From NCBI RefSeq assembly GCF_003074055.1, contig NZ_CP029043.1, positions 4,828,501 to 4,892,500 on the forward strand: a stretch of DNA of 64,000 nt, in the 5' to 3' direction. The notes below the pieces were generated by a model. The model saw nothing but the letters and a program-made list of their open reading frames with translations. It was not told the DNA's origin and ran no database searches. This stretch comes from Streptomyces nigra. Its GTDB lineage: Bacteria > Actinomycetota > Actinomycetes > Streptomycetales > Streptomycetaceae. Both the position numbers and the translations under genes were made by a program. Positions 61,165-64,000 of this stretch are shown piece after piece; the stretch's first letter is position 1, and each line of letters opens with the position of its first letter.

Positions 61165-62126
61165 GCGGCCTTCGACCCGACCCCATCGAACGGCTCTTCG
61201 CCGAGCAGCACCTTGGCGACCGACTGTCCGCCCTCGTGGACGGAGAGCTCGGTCATGAGACGCGTGAGCGCGTCCTGGCCCACCTGGCGACCTGCGCCCG
61301 GTGCAAGGCCGAGGTCGACGCACAGCGCCGACTGAAGAACGTCTTCGCGGAGGCGGCACCCCCGCCGCCCTCCGAGAGCTTCCTGGCCCGCCTCCAGGGC
61401 CTCCCCGGGGGAGGCGACCCGGACGGCGGCCCGCCGCTCGGCGGGGGTGGATTCGGGCTGGCCGGACGGCCCGGCACCGCGGGCGCCTTCGGCGTGAAGC
61501 GCGACGACGCCTTCGAGTTCGGTTACGTCCCCTCGGGCGCGCACGCCACGTTCGCCGGGGCCGACCGGGGCTTCCGCACCCACCCGGTGACCGGACGTCA
61601 GGACACCGACCGCTCCGCGTCGTCGCGGATGCGGTTCGCCTTCGTCGCGGCCGGCGCCGTGTCGCTCGCCGCCATCGCGCTCGGCGGTGTCACCGGCAGC
61701 GTGCCGACCGACACCGACGCCCGCGGCGGCTCCGGCGGCAGCAATGTGACACCGGCCCGCTCGCAGGGCGCCGGCGCCAGTACGGCTCCGGAGAACCAGC
61801 GCCGCCGGGGCGCCGGCCCGCTGCTCGCGCAGGGGCAGGCGTCCGGGGCTCCGCAGGCGCCGGTCGCCCCGACGAAGACCCCCGCTCCGCTGCTCCCCGG
61901 GGTGCCGGCCGCGCCGGCGGCCGAGGACGTGCGGACGCTGACAGCACCCGTGGTGGCGGGCGCCGCCGCCATGTCCCCGCTGATACGTCCGCTGAGCGCC
62001 ACCCCGCCGCTCAGCCTGTCCTCCTGGTCCAAGGACTCCGGGACCGCCGCGACCCCGGGCCTGCTCGCCGCACCCGTCCCCGCCACGACCTCCTCCCCGA
62101 CCGCCTCTCCGGCCACCGGTCCCTGA
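61161..62126 (+). CDS. rseA: Zinc-containing anti-sigma factor (RseA-like)
   Basis: The 321-aa protein has an N-terminal zinc-finger anti-sigma domain with the H-x3-C-x2-C motif (HLATCARC, about residues 41-48). A Gly-rich linker follows, then one TM helix (MRFAFVAAGAVSLAAIALGG, about 156-178) and an extracytoplasmic Pro/Ala/Thr-rich tail. It should hold SigE inactive at the membrane until its zinc site or tail is altered. Translationally coupled to sigE (GTGA), 116 bp upstream of the protease gene. Confidence 0.9.
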   Translation: MSGLRPDPIERLFAEQHLGDRLSALVDGELGHETRERVLAHLATCARCKAEVDAQRRLKNVFAEAAPPPPSESFLARLQGLPGGGDPDGGPPLGGGGFGLAGRPGTAGAFGVKRDDAFEFGYVPSGAHATFAGADRGFRTHPVTGRQDTDRSASSRMRFAFVAAGAVSLAAIALGGVTGSVPTDTDARGGSGGSNVTPARSQGAGASTAPENQRRRGAGPLLAQGQASGAPQAPVAPTKTPAPLLPGVPAAPAAEDVRTLTAPVVAGAAAMSPLIRPLSATPPLSLSSWSKDSGTAATPGLLAAPVPATTSSPTASPATGP

Positions 62127-62242
62127 CCCCGGCCCCTGCTCCGGCCCTCTGCGCAGCGGCCCACGAACCTGGTTGAATCCGGGGTGGGCCGCGCGTCCGC
62201 GTGCCCGCCGGACGGGTGGCCGAACTGAGTAGGAAGCAGAGC

Positions 62243-64000
62243 ATGAACGAGGGGAAGCCCACGCGGGCGAAGTGGTGGAACCGCCCCCGTCCGCAGGAGG
62301 CCCCTCCGGGGGTGACCCCTGCCGGGGAGTCCGCCGACGGCGACTTCGAACTGGCCGGCCCCGTACGGCCGGCGGCCACCCCGGCCCCGGACGACGACTT
62401 CCCGCTCCCGCCCGCGCGGGCCACTTCTGACGGCGACTTCGAACTGGCGGAGCCTCAGCGTCCGCCGGTACCGCAGCAGCGCCTTGCGGAGGGGGAAGCG
62501 GGGGAGGCTCCGGGTGGCACGCCGGCGGCCCCCGCCGCCTCGGCTCCGGCTCAGGGGGGCGGGCCCCGGCCGCTGGACGCGGTGACGCCGGACGCCCCGG
62601 AGCGGGGGGTCGGCACGGGCACGGAGCCGGGCCAGGAGGCGGCCTCTGCCGGCTCTGCCCCGGCTCAGGGGGGCGGGCCCCGGCCGCTGGACGCGGTGAC
62701 GCCGGACGCCCCGGAGCGGAACGCGGGCGCGGGCACGGAGCCGGGGCAGGAGGCCCCCGCCGCCTCCCCGGACGGGCATGCCGAGCACGGCGCGGGAGGC
62801 GGGGCCGCACAGGCCCCAGCAGCCGAGACCTCCGCCCCGGTTGAGGCCCCGGCCGCCGCTCCCACCTCGGCCCAGGACGCTGCCCCCGCTCCCACCTCCG
62901 CCCAGGACGCTGCCCCCGCTCCCGCCCCGGCCCCCGCCCCCGCCCCGGCCCCCGCCCCCGCCCCGGCTCAGGACGCGAGCCCGCGCCCCCTCCACGACCC
63001 CGACCCGTACAGCACTCCGCCGTACGGTGAGCCCGGTCCCTGGGCGCCCGCCCCGCCGGTCCAGCACCCGGCGGCCACGCCGGCCCACGGCACCCCGGCG
63101 GCCGCCGCCCTGCCGGGCCAGCCCGCACCTCACCACCCTCAGGTGGTACCGGCCCAGCAGGTGCCCCCGGTGGCACCCGCCCAGGCCGCCCCGGAGCAGC
63201 CTGCGCCCCCGTCGGGTCAGACCCAGCCAGGGCCTCCCGGTGCGCCCGCGCAGGCCGGCCCCGCGCAACCCGTGCCCTCGTCGGGCCCGGTCCGGTCGGT
63301 GCCCCCTGCCGCGTCCGCCCAGGCCGTCCCGGCGCAGCCCGTGCCCTCGTCGGGCCCGACCCACAAGGCACCCCCCGGCGCCCCGCGCAAGCCGTCCCCG
63401 ACCCCGCCTTCGCCGACGCGCCCCCACCCACCGCTCCCGCCTTCGCCGACGCGCCCCCACCCGCCACTCCCACCACCCCGTCGACCCCTGGCGGAACTAC
63501 GACCCCTGGACTCGGGCGGCCGAGCGGGCCGTGGCGGCAGCGCCCCTGCAGGACAGCGGTGCCGGGGTCGGGGGCCCGCGGCGGCGGGTAAAGGGGGCGC
63601 TGATCGTCGGAGCCCTGGTGATCGCCCTCGTCTCCGGCGGCGTCGGCGGGGTGCTGGGGACGTACCTCGAGCGCAACGGCGGGCTGGACACCGTCGAGCT
63701 GCCGCAGGCCGGCGTCGAGTCGCCCGACCGGGCCGCCGACAGTGTCGCCGGGATCGCCGCCCGCGCCCTGCCCAGCGTCGTCACCCTGCATGTGAGCGGC
63801 GGTTCGGAGCAGGGCACCGGCACCGGGTTCGTCCTTGACGAGCGCGGTCACATCCTGACCAACAACCACGTCGTCGAACCCGCGGGCGAGGACGGCGAGA
63901 TATCCGTGACCTTCCACAGCGGCGACACCGCCGAGGCGGAGGTCGTGGGCCGGGACAGCGGCTATGACCTCGCGGTCGTCAAGGTCAAGGGCGTCGGCGG
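62243..64000 (+). CDS. htrA: HtrA/DegP-like membrane serine protease, partial, with apparent frameshift(s)
   Basis: ATG 62243 (AGGAAGCAG upstream) opens a Pro/Ala-rich cytoplasmic domain with DGDFELA motifs, a 38-residue tandem duplication (PRPLDAVTPDAPER twice) and an (AP)n run. In this frame the sequence degrades to Arg/Pro nonsense after about 63390. The expected protease resumes in another frame at about 63474: DPWRNYDPW, TM helix GALIVGALVIALVSGGVGG, SVVTLHVSG, GTGTGFVLDERG, catalytic His in ILTNNHVVEP and Asp in YDLAVVKV, open to the window end. A middle stretch reads best in the third frame (PDPAFADAPPP twice). So one or two indels near 63360-63480 must be crossed. Confidence 0.72.
62540..62760 (+). 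repeat. 114-bp tandem repeat in the htrA linker
   Basis: Two copies with a 114-bp period (for example TCAGGGGGGCGGGCCCCGG at 62551 and 62665) encode the repeated GGGPRPLDAVTPDAPER. They are followed by shorter GCCCCCGCTCC-type repeats (62875-62970), a region prone to slippage. Confidence 0.75.

Noticed and set aside
62540..62970. Possible CRISPR-like array in the htrA linker
   Set aside because: Repeats are in-frame coding repeats (114-bp and about 12-bp periods) without spacers of uniform unique sequence.
60987..63917. Nearly 1000-codon minus-strand frame opposite rseA/htrA
   Set aside because: Low-complexity Pro/Arg/Gly translation mirroring the repeats of the real plus-strand genes.

Overview
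The window is about 72% GC with strongly GC-biased third codon positions. Its gene content (a bldK-type oligopeptide importer, a SpoIIE-family phosphatase with anti-sigma-like kinase domains, mycothiol biosynthesis, many SD-containing GTG/TTG starts) fits a Streptomyces chromosome, probably the conserved core rather than an arm. From memory, gene order resembles S. coelicolor SCO5090-SCO5150. The right third also resembles the M. tuberculosis Rv1170-Rv1223 block. Neither comparison was run here.

Layout. 1-1.2 kb: truncated LysR regulator divergent from a short-chain dehydrogenase. 1.3-2.9 kb: secreted subtilase with a P-domain. 3.0-6.6 kb: broken small gene, septum-formation-type membrane protein, GntR/UTRA regulator, SPOR-like small protein, Nudix hydrolase. 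6.7-10.2 kb: anti-sigma-type ATPase and a PAS-PAS-GAF-SpoIIE-HATPase phosphatase. 10.5-12.1 kb: secreted helical protein. 12.1-16.0 kb: leftward operon for an Sdh1-type succinate dehydrogenase. 16.4-20.6 kb: peptide-binding lipoprotein and TypA/BipA GTPase.

21.6-39.7 kb: three complete five-gene oligopeptide ABC importers in a row: bldKABCDE (+), a leftward set (-), and a third set (+). They are bounded by strong bidirectional terminators. 39.8-48.3 kb: S9 dipeptidyl-peptidase-like enzyme, tiny membrane protein, mshB, a four-TM protein, a long-linker peptidoglycan-binding membrane protein, and a two-component pair. 48.3-64 kb: SirB1/transglutaminase-like protein, GNAT, fdxA, dapC, secreted Lys/Ala protein, lysozyme-like protein, dapE, LOG-family protein, folP-like, DivIVA-like, tag, enoyl-CoA hydratase, DUF3117, O-methyltransferase, then sigE-rseA-htrA running off the right edge.

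The genes suggest peptide sensing and import feeding development (bldK), lysine/DAP synthesis (dapC, dapE), thiol redox defence (mshB) and envelope stress (sigE-rseA-htrA). I see no tRNA, rRNA, CRISPR, prophage or classical biosynthetic gene cluster.

The most unusual points are: a 176-bp tandem duplication that creates a 59-aa mini-gene coupled by ATGA overlaps to both neighbours; a 237-bp MITE-like element whose end supplies the folP stop codon; an O-methyltransferase whose conserved N-terminus has no ATG/GTG/TTG and appears to start at ATT; a possible leaderless upstream ORF containing the window's only in-frame TTA; a relic-like lipoprotein start in the 0.9-kb bldK leader; and a match to an actinobacterial sigma-E promoter upstream of sigE. 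At least three loci (3.0 kb, 53.7 kb, 63.4 kb) carry apparent frameshifts in or near G/C-rich runs, so assembly error is a real possibility there.
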